The notes beneath the pieces were generated by a model. The model had not been told where the DNA came from and searched no databases. It saw only the letters and a list, made by a program, of their open reading frames with translations. Both the position numbers and the translations under genes were made by a program. From Platerodrilus igneus (Eukaryota; Arthropoda; Insecta; Coleoptera; Lycidae), in NCBI GenBank assembly GCA_036346225.1, contig JARFIW010001082.1:2232001-2296000 (forward strand): a stretch of DNA of 64,000 nt, written 5' to 3'. Below are positions 24,647 through 35,935 of this stretch, in pieces (position 1 is the stretch's first letter; the number at the start of each line of letters is the position of its first letter).

Positions 24647-25679
24647 CTCATATTTAGACCAGGGTAGAAAATTAAATAATCACATCAAATAATTTTAATC
24701 ACCGTGTATAAGGAATTTTATTAAATAATACGCTTTATTAAAACCATGAAGCATAAATAAATTCGGTCGTTTCAGTAAAAATAAGAAATTTAAATCATGT
24801 ACAAGACGCTTTATATCAAAAGAAACAGTATTAAAAAAGCTCTGCGTGTAATTTATTTATTCCTAATAAAGAAACAAAGAGAAATTACATGCAAAATTTA
24901 TCTTAATTAACTCTATTTCAAGTAACCGGTATTGAACAAAACGTACAGATAATAACTAATATTTAGTTAGGATTCACTAAAAATTAAAGGGTATTATTTT
25001 TAATTGAAGTTAATTGAATCGTTAGTAACAGATAATATCTATAGAAACTTGTAAAAACCCAATAAAATGCAAATCCTAGAAGTGTTAGTTAGAAGTAGGA
25101 TGTTTGAACACACCTGCGTATTTTAAAAGGCAATTTCAGTTTAATTTGTGTAGATAAACATGTCGATTCTAAGGATATTGGAAACGGTCAGATGCTTTAG
25201 ACGAAATACAAAACAGGGTTTATTTAAAAGCTCATTCGGCGAAAATTTTGCAGATAATTAATGTTTACAAAGAATCTTGGAGAAACCGGGGCTTAATAGA
25301 CGGGAAGGTGCGATACGGGGTTATTTAACCCAGATAGTCCACATGGACTGGAAAATAATCGATAATAAAGAATGTCAATTTGCACCAATACGAACAGGTT
25401 AGAAAAGGAAAGAGAAAATGCGTCAAGCAAAGACACATATAGTAAAAGGCGTGATTTAAGCAACGTCACGAGGGTCACAATTGGTTGAAAATAGGATGCA
25501 AATATCAGAGGTAGAAACAACAATTTCTGTACAAAATTAATTAGTTTTTCTCGGATATGTTTGCGTGCCGTGTGAGAATTTCTGAGATTTAAATGGGGCG
25601 AGTACAAAATTCGTACAAAACGGACGCACAGGCTACGGACTGGGAACATAGCATGAGAAATTCTTAAGAATTGTCTGTT

Positions 25680-26790
25680 TTGAGGACAAAAGCGACGTGC
25701 CGGCTATTCGCTATATATACCGGTGGTAATATGAATTTCGCTCTCTTAGACTTTTGACTATTCGATGCGTTAAAAGCTCTTACATCCGCGACTTGATTCA
25801 AGATGTTAAACAATGCATTTTAGTTTGATAAAATAATTTAAAGTTTGCTCGTATATTTTGGTGATTTAAAACAGTTTGTTATTTACGTGCTAACATGAAT
25901 GTACTTGAGTGCACTTAGATACAAGGTAATAAAATTTAGTATCACTGTACTAATTAGTCAAAATTTGCAACAACAAATGAATACCCATTAGTAGGCAGTT
26001 TTGGCGTATATTGGTGAAAGAAGTATGAATTTCTTTGCTATTTTGCGGGGGTGAATAATTAAATGGTTCATAAATGTGTCTGGATCCACAAACAAGGGTC
26101 AGATATACACAGATGATTTCCGGAAAAGCCCAGAAACAACTTTAAATAAATGGTGATGGAGAAAATTTGAAAAGCGTTGAGAATCAGAAGTTGGAATGGT
26201 GTGATTAACAAAAGGGACGATGTACCTTGAAGCTACGAGTGCAGTAACCTTCAGGTAATTTATGCTATTTTGGTTGAACTTTGATATTTTTGTGTGTGTT
26301 GAATAACTTTATAATTGATTTACTTTAAATGGACATTAGTGAAATTGTACTAACCATAAAATTTTAATTTTAAGATGAAATTTGCTTGTTTAAGTAGAAA
26401 GGGGTATTTAGTATTGATGTTCGGGAATATGATGAAAATTTGGGTATGTCTTTGAGCTCAATTAGACGAACCTGGTTAATTAACGTAAAGGGGTCTGCTT
26501 ATATTGTTATATTAATTAATAGGCATCCAACAAAGACTTTAATTCTGGATGCACATTAAAATGATAATAAAATTAATCTTGAAATTCTTTTTAAAACTGA
26601 ATTTTATGCTGAAATTTAATTTGAAAATTTAATGTATTCTGAATATTGATGTAAATAGAGTTAACGTTGATGTTTGTGGTAGGAATGTGTTGTTTAATTT
26701 TATGAATGAGGAGGTTTATAAAATTAGGTGAGCAGCCGAGGCGAAAACAGGATCACAGCAGTTTATGACGCCCAATCGGTGGGACTAGAA
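25680..26790 (+). other. LTR and leader-like remnant of an old retroelement
   Basis: A TATA box followed by CCGGTGGTAAT (25711-25730) and then a GCGTTAAAAGCTC/CGCGACTTG stretch resembles the promoter region of the probable solo LTR at 52293-53738. About 1 kb downstream lies TGACGCCCAATCGGTGGGAC (26766-26785), which looks like a degraded tRNA-Lys primer site. A related GAGCAGCCG...TGACGCCCAA arrangement occurs at 4297-4453. No protein is encoded. The minus-strand 118-codon frame at 25293-25649 is unrecognised and probably chance. Confidence 0.35.
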
Positions 26791-26840
26791 TTTTTTTGTT
26801 GAAAGGACCCAGTTCCCGCATTCACAGGAGTATATCACAG

Positions 26841-26843
<3 letters not shown>

Positions 26844-26880
<37 letters not shown>
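26844..26880. repeat. (TA)n microsatellite between inverted half-sites
   Basis: TATCACAGCAA stands on the left and TTGCTATGATA on the right, so the microsatellite sits at the centre of a short palindrome. Confidence 0.9.
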
Positions 26881-26882
<2 letters not shown>

Positions 26883-28666
26883 CTATGATATTGGAATTCT
26901 CATGCCCCTACGTTGGGCTGTTATATTTATTTGCTATGAACTGGAATTCTCGATCCCCTTCGTTGTGCGCCTTATTAATTTGCTATGCACTCTCTAAACT
27001 ATCGGACGACCATTTTAATATCTACTATGAATAAACAAGATTGTAATTATCTCCTCCTCCGGCTGTCTTATTAATATTGCTATCAACTTAACTGGATTAT
27101 ATCTTGAAGCAACCTTGTCTGCCAATAGCAAAATTCGATACGTTACAGCCTACTTGTTATCAATTCTCTATTCAACTCGTAGCTCCTCCTTGAACTATAT
27201 CAATTGACTTTATCTTATGACCTCGGCTAGCATTTATTTGGAATTATAAAATTCAGTTAATTTCGATTTTATGTATAATGAAACCAATATATTATGTACA
27301 TACAGCTTTTGTAAATTATTTGAAATACACTTTTCAATTAGTTAGCGTTATAAATCTCATTTATTAACAATCATCTACTATTTACTCAAAACCCAAAGTC
27401 ACCAAAAAGAAAACCTTTTATCCTTATCAACGAAGTGTAGAATATTCTAAACCTGTTATCATATTACTCATTGTATGCAACTTCTTTTGTTGACTTTTTC
27501 ACAAGCATATTATATTAAGCAAATTCAAAATAAAAAAATATGTAGAAAAACAAAATATAACTAAAAAAATCTGACCTGGTTTATTTCTTCACATCGACGC
27601 TTCCATTTGAAATAAAAATTATCTTCCCCAATTCAGGATTACATTTAAATTATTGCCATTACACTATGGACTCCCATTATTCCTTTATACACCCCCAATT
27701 TATTGTCGTTTTCATATTAGACTTATTACTTCTTATCAATCAATTTTCTTATTATTCTTCCCCCAGACTTCAAAATTGTATTACTGTATTTTCCCCTTGG
27801 ACATTGAAATTGTAGTTTGTTTACCCCCGTACTTCAGATTGTAATTTGTTTCCCCCGGACATCAGAGCCGTTTTTAATCGGCAATTATAGTTTTCATCTT
27901 GGCACTTATTTTTATCTTTCACTTTTAAAATTCACGTATTACTTTATCTCATAACGACGCACTTCGGCCTTTGTTGAGTTCAAAACTAACTTCGTTATCA
28001 CGGTGCTTGCTAATATATTCTTGAATTCCCACTCCATCAGTGGGTATGGTCTAGAACTCGTCGCTTATTTCTGACCAATCAAATAATTACATTTATCAAC
28101 ATGTTGTGTTTTGATAGATTTAATTGCTTTTCCATAAACAACTGATGCAACTCGACTTTTAATTTTCATATTTACATGTTGTTCTCGCAATTTTTAATCA
28201 TTTTTCTTATCAAAGATGGTTAGCTATTTGTACGCATTTGTATCAGCTACCTGAAGCTCTATTTCTGTATCCGTATTAATCTAATCGTCTGGAACACCTT
28301 TCGAATGCGTGTCTAATTACACTTTATCGTTTATTTATAAATATACGCGTGCTTCCACTGAAAAATATCATTATCCGCTTTACCTAAATTCACTAAAACT
28401 TTATCTACAGGGTATTTAATATTTACTATTTACTTAATGAATGTATTTCTCATTCCTACGCCAACTATGCGTCCTTCTATGTGTATCTGCGTCGCTTAAA
28501 ACTATTTATACTTTATATACAGGGTGTTTATTGCTTACTATCTACAAACTATGTCTATTTCTCAATTTTTCACTAAATAAGTACCGTTTTCTGCTGCCTA
28601 TGGTAATTTCTCTTTTCTAAATGACCTTTCCTATAAAGTGCACCCTTAAACAACCCCTTATCACAG

Positions 28667-28669
<3 letters not shown>

Positions 28670-28696
<27 letters not shown>
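28670..28696. repeat. (TA)n microsatellite
   Basis: A run of TA dinucleotides directly follows CCCCTTATCACAGCAA. Confidence 0.9.
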
Positions 28697-28700
<4 letters not shown>

Positions 28701-28978
28701 GACAAAATTGAACATTTTAAATAATTGGCAGGAGTATTAAACCTTGTAATTAGAATTTAAGATTTATGTGTGTCTGTTGTACATATTTATAAAGATTAGA
28801 CATTAATAATTTCCTTTATGAACTTTAAAAAAGGTCAGTAAGAAACTGATATATCTGTTTTGTATTATGGAAACCCATTTTGCTTAAAATCCAAGAAAAT
28901 TATAACAATACATAAAGATGTATAAATATACTCAACAATTGAGTTAAATAAGTAATGATGATTTTTTTTCCAGATTCA

Positions 28979-29045
28979 ATGAATATGTACAATAAGTATG
29001 AACAAAGCAATCGCGAGGAGTTTGTTTACGTACCTGTAAAAACGG
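28979..29045 (+). CDS. Tret1-like: Tret1-like sugar transporter, coding exon 1
   Basis: The exon starts after a polypyrimidine tract and AG (28961-28973), with ATG at 28979, and ends at a GT donor (29046, GGTAAGT). It encodes 22 hydrophilic residues (MNMYNKYEQSNREEFVYVPV and two more) plus one base of the next codon. That base completes a Gly codon with exon 2. The spliced frame is exact: 67 + 66 + 1322 bases = 485 codons including stop. Because the acceptor lies only 5 bases before the ATG, one or more 5' untranslated exons must lie further upstream, and I cannot locate them. A second in-frame Met in exon 2 (41918) could be an alternative start. Confidence 0.7.
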
Positions 29046-31380
29046 GTAAGTTTTACAACTACCTTTTTCTGTAGATAAGTAACCATTTGTGTTTCCGTTA
29101 AGCTGGAGGATAAATACCAATATTAATTTGTTTTAATCTGAAGAATAAATGTTCAGGTAAAACAAGTTATATACCTAGGAATAGGAAAATTTTATTAACA
29201 ATTGAATTAAGTTTAATAATTCAATAATACGCGTTTATGATTTGGATCGTGTTATATTCAATTCTAATAAAATCGGAATTTCTCTCACTTTCGTAAGCGG
29301 CATCATCATCATGAAAGGATGTAGAACAATACTTCTAAACAAGTAAAGTAACGCGTCCAATTAAGCAGGATTAGTTTATGTAGCAGTAGACTCATTTTCA
29401 CAATTAAACAAGATTGTGCGTGTTTAGCAAAAAAATTGAAGATCAGTGGGAAGCTGACGGGTACGTAACGCGAAACGCGTACAGCATAAGTGAACAACGC
29501 AAGTTGCTTATTGTTATAGTTAAGCTTGAGTGAAAGTTACGGTTTTTGCTTTGGTACGAATATTATCACTTCAATTCAGTGGAAGTTGGTAACCCTTAAC
29601 TCTGTCTATAATGTAGAGATTCTAAGTTATTTCCAGTTTCTCTGGTATTCTTGATACTAATGTTGTTTGGTCGAAATTGTTACTTTGACCTGTTTCTTGT
29701 TAGTGTTTGGCCACTGCTGATCATTCGTGAAACACAGTTTATTTTCATTTCTTCTGGTCTGTACTGATTTTCTAACTTCCACAATGTATGTCATACCACA
29801 ACTGCAAGATACTCTATATAAATCTGAAGTTCTATGCTTCTAGGCAGTTTTAGACACCATGATTTGACAGTTATGTTGAACGGATATTCTATAATATATG
29901 GAGGATCTAGGGTCGAGCTAGGAATTTGAGGTGCGTTGCATAGGCAGGTTTTTGTGGTGCAAAAGTAGATATTATATGATTAATAATACGTATTCTGGAA
30001 TTGTACCTTGTTATATTACAAACTAATGAAGTAATCGTTTTGCCCGCTTACGTAAGGGGTATCGTCAGGACAGAACGTGAAACAGTACGCAAGAGTGCAT
30101 AATTAAGCAGCAATGATGTCTGTGACAAGGTATTAGCATAAGGCAAGTTACTTTTAGACGAAGACTCACTCCCTGAACAAGTGATGTTTAACACAATAGC
30201 TAAAGAACTATAGGAAAATCTGCCGTTTGTATAAGTATAATCACTTGCAACATAAGTGGAATAATGCAAACAGATGATTGTTACAGTTACATTTGAGTAA
30301 AAGTTATAGTTTGCACTCCCGTGCAGTCATACACTTTCCATATAAAGGGAACTGATAGAGTGATAGAAGCCTGTCTCGTATTTGTGTTGTCATTGATGAA
30401 TGGTTGTACTGACTGATTCTGAGACACCGTTTATGCCCATTTATTTTAATCTGTAGCAATATCCCTTGTTACCCGAATTAGCAACCCTTTTACTAAGTTA
30501 TTTTTAGCAAATCATTTCAAAGCTAGAGTCGTGTCAGAAGGTGCCAAAAGGATGTTAAGGGAAAATGTCGTAACAAAAAAAGTGGCCTATGGTCAAGTAG
30601 AGGTGGAAATATTGGCCAACATGATTTAGCATAACTTTGGGAGCAATTATGACTAGCTAATTTCAAGTCAGCGGAGACACGAACATTGGGGGTTAAAGAA
30701 ATTAAAGTTAAAATTTTACAAAAAAAGGCGGGTACAACTAACCAGAGAGATATTAATGACAAGGGGTCAGGATCACTTTCGGCAACGAGGTAAATAATTA
30801 CACAAAAACTAGCTAGCTTCTACAAAAAAATGAAATACGGAAAGATGCTTTAAAATTTAACCAATTTTTATCGGTACGTGATTCTGCATACAACACTATT
30901 TTAAACCAAAATAACGACTAACCGTATTTAAATTCAGCGCTAAGGTAAATGTATAACAGGAAGGAAAACACTTTATAAAACCCACGGAAGCTTTCAAGTT
31001 TTTATACAAAAATAATCACCACATTTATATGTTTCATACCTTTCAGTCTGAAACAGCTGGAACGTCCAAGCTAAGTTGAAAATGAAAATTCCTAAATTCA
31101 CATTTAATATTCGATTTAAAAGATGCGCGCGCAATAAAACGAAGCCATAAATTTTAGCAAGTCTAATACGTTTACAAAAGGTAAATTCTTAGCCATAAGT
31201 AGTAAAAATTCTCAGAACAGTAAAAAGCAGGATGCTAAGGAGAGAAAGTAATTTTTCAACCAATTGATAAAATTTTAAATAATAGTATACCATTTTTTAG
31301 ATATAAAAATAGAAAATTAAACAATTTTAAAACGTATTTAGAACCGACATAGTTGAGCTTGATGTGCTCACTTCGTTTAT
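29046..31380. other. Intron 1, first part, with a diverged direct repeat
   Basis: Two diverged copies of a segment of about 400 bp lie at 29297-29740 and 30040-30450. They share a GCATAAGTGRAYAAYGCAA stretch and a TGAGTRAAAGTTAYRGTTT stretch in the same order. No coding potential is evident. The rest of this part of the intron shows nothing recognisable. Confidence 0.5.
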
Positions 31381-31389
31381 GCCTTGATG

Positions 31390-31765
31390 GTATTGCATTC
31401 TTTAATATTTTTAAAGAAAAGGATAGAAGCTTTTGAAACTTGGTGTTATAAGAGAATGTAAAAGATTAGTTGGACAGATAGAGTAACAAATGAGGAAGTA
31501 AGGATAGGTGAGGAACCCTGAATGTGAAACAATTAAAGGTCAGGAGTGATAGAATGATAGGGCTTCAGTTAAGACATGAGGGACTATTTAGTAAGATCTT
31601 AGATTATAGACTACCAAATAAAAATAGGGTAGGAAGGCCTAGACAAAGCTATATTAGTCAAATTATTAGAGATTTAGGTTGTGAAGGGTATGTAGACCTT
31701 TTTAGACTAGCTCAGAATAGAAAAGAATTTACAGCTGCGTCAAACCGACCTTAAGTAAGTTCGAA
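31390..31765 (+). mobile_element. LINE 3' coding end and tail
   Basis: The plus strand encodes the C-terminal end of a non-LTR retrotransposon protein. It shows IEAFETWCYKRM, then KISWTDRVTNEEV after an in-frame stop at about 31449, then a VGRPRQSYISQIIRDLGCEG block and the terminal LFRLAQNRKEFTAASN. A stop at 31752-31754 ends it. It is truncated at the 5' end, as is usual for LINE copies, and lies in sense orientation inside intron 1 of the transporter. Confidence 0.75.
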
Positions 31766-32039
31766 AACAAAACAAAAAAAAATTAATAAATAAAAATCCA
31801 TTAATTAAATGTAACCATGACATAACTCATAATTAGTTAGCGGTCTGGCATGTTAGCAGCGATTTGATGCTTAAGCTTACCATAACATCTAATTTAACAC
31901 TTTTTCTTTTTTTGGAAGAGACAACCAGGTAATATTTCATTTCCTTATATATGGGAATCATGTAAACATTTTGTGGTTCTTTAACAACCATCAGGTTGCT
32001 AATATCTATGTAGAGCCAGGTAGATAAGAAAAAGATAGA

Positions 32040-32185
32040 AGAGTATAGGTAGATCTAGACCAACCTAAATTGGGCAAATTATTAGAAATTTAGGTTGTGA
32101 AGGGTATGTAGAACTTTTTAGATTAAGCACAGAATAGAAAAGAAGTTAGAGCTGCGTCAAACTGACCTTAAGTAAGGTCGAAAAC
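32040..32185 (+). mobile_element. Second LINE 3' tail copy
   Basis: This short copy repeats the end of the preceding one (IGQIIRNLGCEGYVELFRL, then a shifted frame and the CTGCGTCAAACTGACC end). It starts about 370-400 bp after the same point in the first copy, in the same orientation. It is 5'-truncated. Confidence 0.65.
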
Positions 32186-35100
32186 GAAATGATGATAAAT
32201 ATTTTTATTAATTTATAGTTGGAAAGATTATAAAAAAAGGTAATGTATTACCAAAAATATTGAAGATTAACATCCAGGTCAATAAGTTACTTTAAAAATC
32301 GCCACATGTAATTTCTATAAAATCTTACTAACCTAATTTAGGTAACAATATATTTGCAGAGGAAAACTTGTATCAATAGAAAGTCTTTGAACCCGAAATA
32401 ATGATTGAAAACATACCTCCTACAGTTGTTAGTTATCTCCAGCAAAAGCAAGCCAAGTTCTTGACACCAACTACTCAGCCTTGTATAAGATAGCTCCGTG
32501 TGGTAGTCTCGCACGTGTGCTTGGTATTTTGGTAATACCATTCATTATTGCTCATGAAACACATTCAAGAGTAAAATAGGAAACCATGTATTCTCTATCT
32601 TTTGCAAGGAACAAATTTTATAAAACCAATTTTAGACCTTCCAAATCTTAATTAAAAACTAACAATTACATTCGCACGGATGTACTAAAAATACCACAAA
32701 CGTCATGAAAAAGAATTTAGAAATTGAAAAACTCACCTTTGATCCTACCATTTCGAACATAATCAGTGCATTTAGAAAGTAGCTACTGCGGTCACATTAC
32801 GCCTCTAAGGCACCACTTTACATCTTCAAGAGTCAATGCGTTCTGAACTATTTCACAAGTATCCACCTCCCAAATCAAGTGGCAATCTAAACCACTTCAA
32901 TGACCATAGGACACTGTGATGATGCTTTCTTTCAGGAATTAAAACATGCACCTGAAAATTAATGATATTTATTTAGTTAAGCATATGACATCAAAAGCGG
33001 CACATATAAAATAGTAAAGTATTTGAAGCTCTCTTTTACAATTATCGTTACTACAGTTCCACGAATCTTGTTGCTGACAATACAGTTTAGTTCTGTGCCA
33101 CAAGGTTTATTGTTCTAACAAGCATTGCAATATATCCTAATGCTAAACAGAAATACAAATCAACTACATGCGGTCTTTGATTGAGTTGCAAACAAACCAA
33201 GCTTAAAAATAGCATCACGCCACTTGTAAGGAGTTAAGTGAATTAACCCGTAACACGCATTTTTTCAATTATAAGATAACCAGTTTCCATTTTTTTATAC
33301 TTATTAAGTTTACCGTATTGTGTTTAAAAGCAAAAGTAATTCCCCTTATTTCTTGGCTCTGGCGTTGAGTAAGTTATAAATTAATAGATAAATTATTGTA
33401 GGGTTAGAATGATATAATTATGTATAAATACGTTAATGTGTCCTCAGGCGTTTACCTCACTCTTCGGGGGTTTTTTATCGTTCTCGGAGAAATCATGTGA
33501 AACTTTTATTAAACCTCGAACCAATTCTGCCGGAAATTACGTGGACACTTTTTTTACCGGGGTTCAACTAGAGTGGCTGTATTTTGATCGGAGTGCCGTT
33601 TAGTGCGTGATTTTTAATGTAGTGACCTAATTATAGTCCCAACTTTTCTTTAGCTTATTCTGCTAGCGCACTACTGCAATTGCAAGATCCATGTGACGAA
33701 AATTTGAAGATAACCCATACTACGGCTCCCTGAAAACTCGACAAAATGTATGTACAAACTTGTTACAACCTTGGCATAAAAATTTGCATAAAACATTATG
33801 TAAGAGTTAAGGGGTATTTAACGTGTACGAATTGACGCTGAAACTGGGGATGTAATTATTTTCGTTGTTGGGTGAAAACATAATACACTAAACAATTGCA
33901 TGATAAAGCAACTCAAAACATGAAATATTAAAGTCAAATCAAATTGTTTAATATAAATTACTTCAAAAACTTGACAAAATATTCTGTTGTACATAAACAA
34001 CATATGGCGGGGAAAAAGTATGTCACAATCGTATCTCAGCTGAAAGGTGTGCTATATGTGTATCTGAAAGTGTTAAAGCTGTTTTCTGAGTCTTTCACGA
34101 TTTTTTGTACGATTTCACCGAAATGCTTATAAATTATTTCGTAAGATTTTACAATTACTGTTAGCCACTCTATGGATATATTAAAGGAATCGCTAAATAC
34201 TGTGCATGGAAACTGTACTATTATTTGATATTTTCGGTTGGGTAAATGTATAGTCCTTCGCGTTTCTATACTGTAGCTGGATTTTAAATGGGTTAGCTAT
34301 TTGATACGCTGTATTCAGTGAGGAATCTTAATCGCAAGATAAACTAGAGAATTAATTACCAATTACTTTTGTGACGGATAGTAATGGGAAGAGACATGAA
34401 GTTATCTATCCGTGTTTACAGTTTAAGTATACAAAATAATTTGACCGTCTCTTATGCTAGCGGCCAAGTACAACAAAAAATGTCTTCATTCGTTTGACTT
34501 CCTTGATAAATTAACTCATAATATAATTTAGAATGTTTTCTGAGCGGGCGCTGTAACTATAATTTTGTGGGCCATACAATAAATATATCTATAAACTTAA
34601 AGAAAATTAATATAACTGCCTGTTGGCAAAATTTTATATTGATACGCATTGCTTGTTCACTGTTAACGATAAGAAAATTAGTACGATGTCGTATGGTGAA
34701 CAAACACTGAAAATAGTATGGGGTACATTATACATCCATTTACAATAAGTATTCCTATTAAGGGTTACAGTAAATATGTTAGTACGAAATGGCATAAGTG
34801 GAAATCGTAAAAGGTTTGGAAGTTTACCGTGTATTAGTGTTAGGTGAGATCTTGAAGCACTTAACTGTGTTCTCCTAGACTTCTATGAAGCACACGTGAT
34901 GAGGGTTGTGTCATCATCTATCAGAAAACAATGGGAATCCTTAGAATCCGCAGAAAGTGTTCCCAAAAACGTGCAGTCCGCGTATAACTTTGGTACAACC
35001 TAGCATTAAACGAGCAAATACACAAACAAGGCCAGTAGTAAAGGATAAATTGGCGTATTTGCTATTTTTAATTGTAGAAAATTTCGCGAAGAAGATTGTG

Positions 35101-35503
35101 TTTGCGAGAACAAAGGAAAAGTAATTCAATTTAAAAAAAAACTTATAAATTATTTTTATAACATTTTCAACTTGAATATAAAGCATACATTTTGTTACCC
35201 GTGAGACGAACGGGCCACTGACAAGAGCACGAAATATGTAATAAGAAGCGAACTGCCCGAAATACGGTAACAAAAAGAGAAGCATTAGAAAAAGAACTAA
35301 TGCTACGCTAACACAATTAAAGAGGGGGGGGGTCTAAAGAAGGAAACAATAGGACACACGAACCAATTCGCCTTTTTTTAGAACATATGTACCTCAAACT
35401 ATAATCAAACACAAAAACACACATAAAATATAACTCTTATAAGTAACTTTTATGAGTTTATAAAGCAAAATAACATTAAATTGCTGGTTTAAGCATGAAC
35501 AGC
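32186..35503. other. Intron 1, middle part, no feature recognised
   Basis: The sequence is AT-rich with only short frames, including an unrecognised minus-strand 114-codon frame at 34941-35285 that is hydrophobic but has no known motif. A moderately GC-richer patch lies at 33430-33620. I see no terminal repeats or RNA genes. Confidence 0.4.
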
Positions 35504-35935
35504 TGAAAATACGAGTAACAATTAGACCCTTTACGAAGAAAAGTACATGTTTTTAACAATAAAAATACTTACCACACAGTGGTGTGTGCAGGAAATTTTA
35601 TCAAGGAACGAAAAATAGAAAAGGTAACGCCGAGTAATCGTTGTCGAATACAGAAAGGATCGAGTAATGAACTCGTTTCAAGCAAGGACTACATTCAATG
35701 CCGGCGTTATCAAATATACCAAAAGGTGATTAGAAACTCTAACCACGCTTTATCAAATATAGTATGACAGATACCTAAAACTAGGTACCGACTATTCGAT
35801 TGTAGACGAGCTTTTCGTTTTAAAATAAATAGATTTAAATGCAAATTATTAGGAAGCGTACTTATTGTAGGAAGGTCTAATATACCGGGTGTTGTTAGAG
35901 GATTGAAGCAGAATCTACGTAAATGAATAATAAAA
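35504..35935 (-). repeat. Dispersed repeat, inverted partner of 13175-13687
   Basis: The reverse complement of this stretch matches 13175-13687 except that it lacks the extra segment of about 76 bp in that copy. It has no recognisable protein. Confidence 0.75.

Larger units (their letters stand above)
21902..28669. mobile_element. Candidate (TA)n-bounded element with 16-bp terminal inverted repeats
   Basis: The left end TTGGTGTGATAAGGGG (21902-21917) and the right end CCCCTTATCACAGCAA (28654-28669) are inverted copies with one mismatch, each flanked outside by a (TA)n run. Related half-sites with internal (TA)n runs lie at 24588-24645 (TTATCATAGCTATAA) and at 26833-26894 (TATCACAGCAA, (TA)n, TTGCTATGATATTGG). 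This suggests several nested or abutting copies of one family that inserts at TA. No transposase is seen, and similarity does not extend beyond about 16 bp. The content is AT-rich and apparently noncoding apart from an LTR-like stretch near 25700-26785. Confidence 0.4.

Noticed and set aside
25293..25649. 118-codon minus-strand frame
   Set aside because: No family motif is seen, no splice or promoter context supports it, and it overlaps an LTR-like region. It is probably chance.
34941..35285. 114-codon hydrophobic minus-strand frame
   Set aside because: AT-rich DNA gives hydrophobic frames by chance. There is no recognisable family and it is antisense in an intron.
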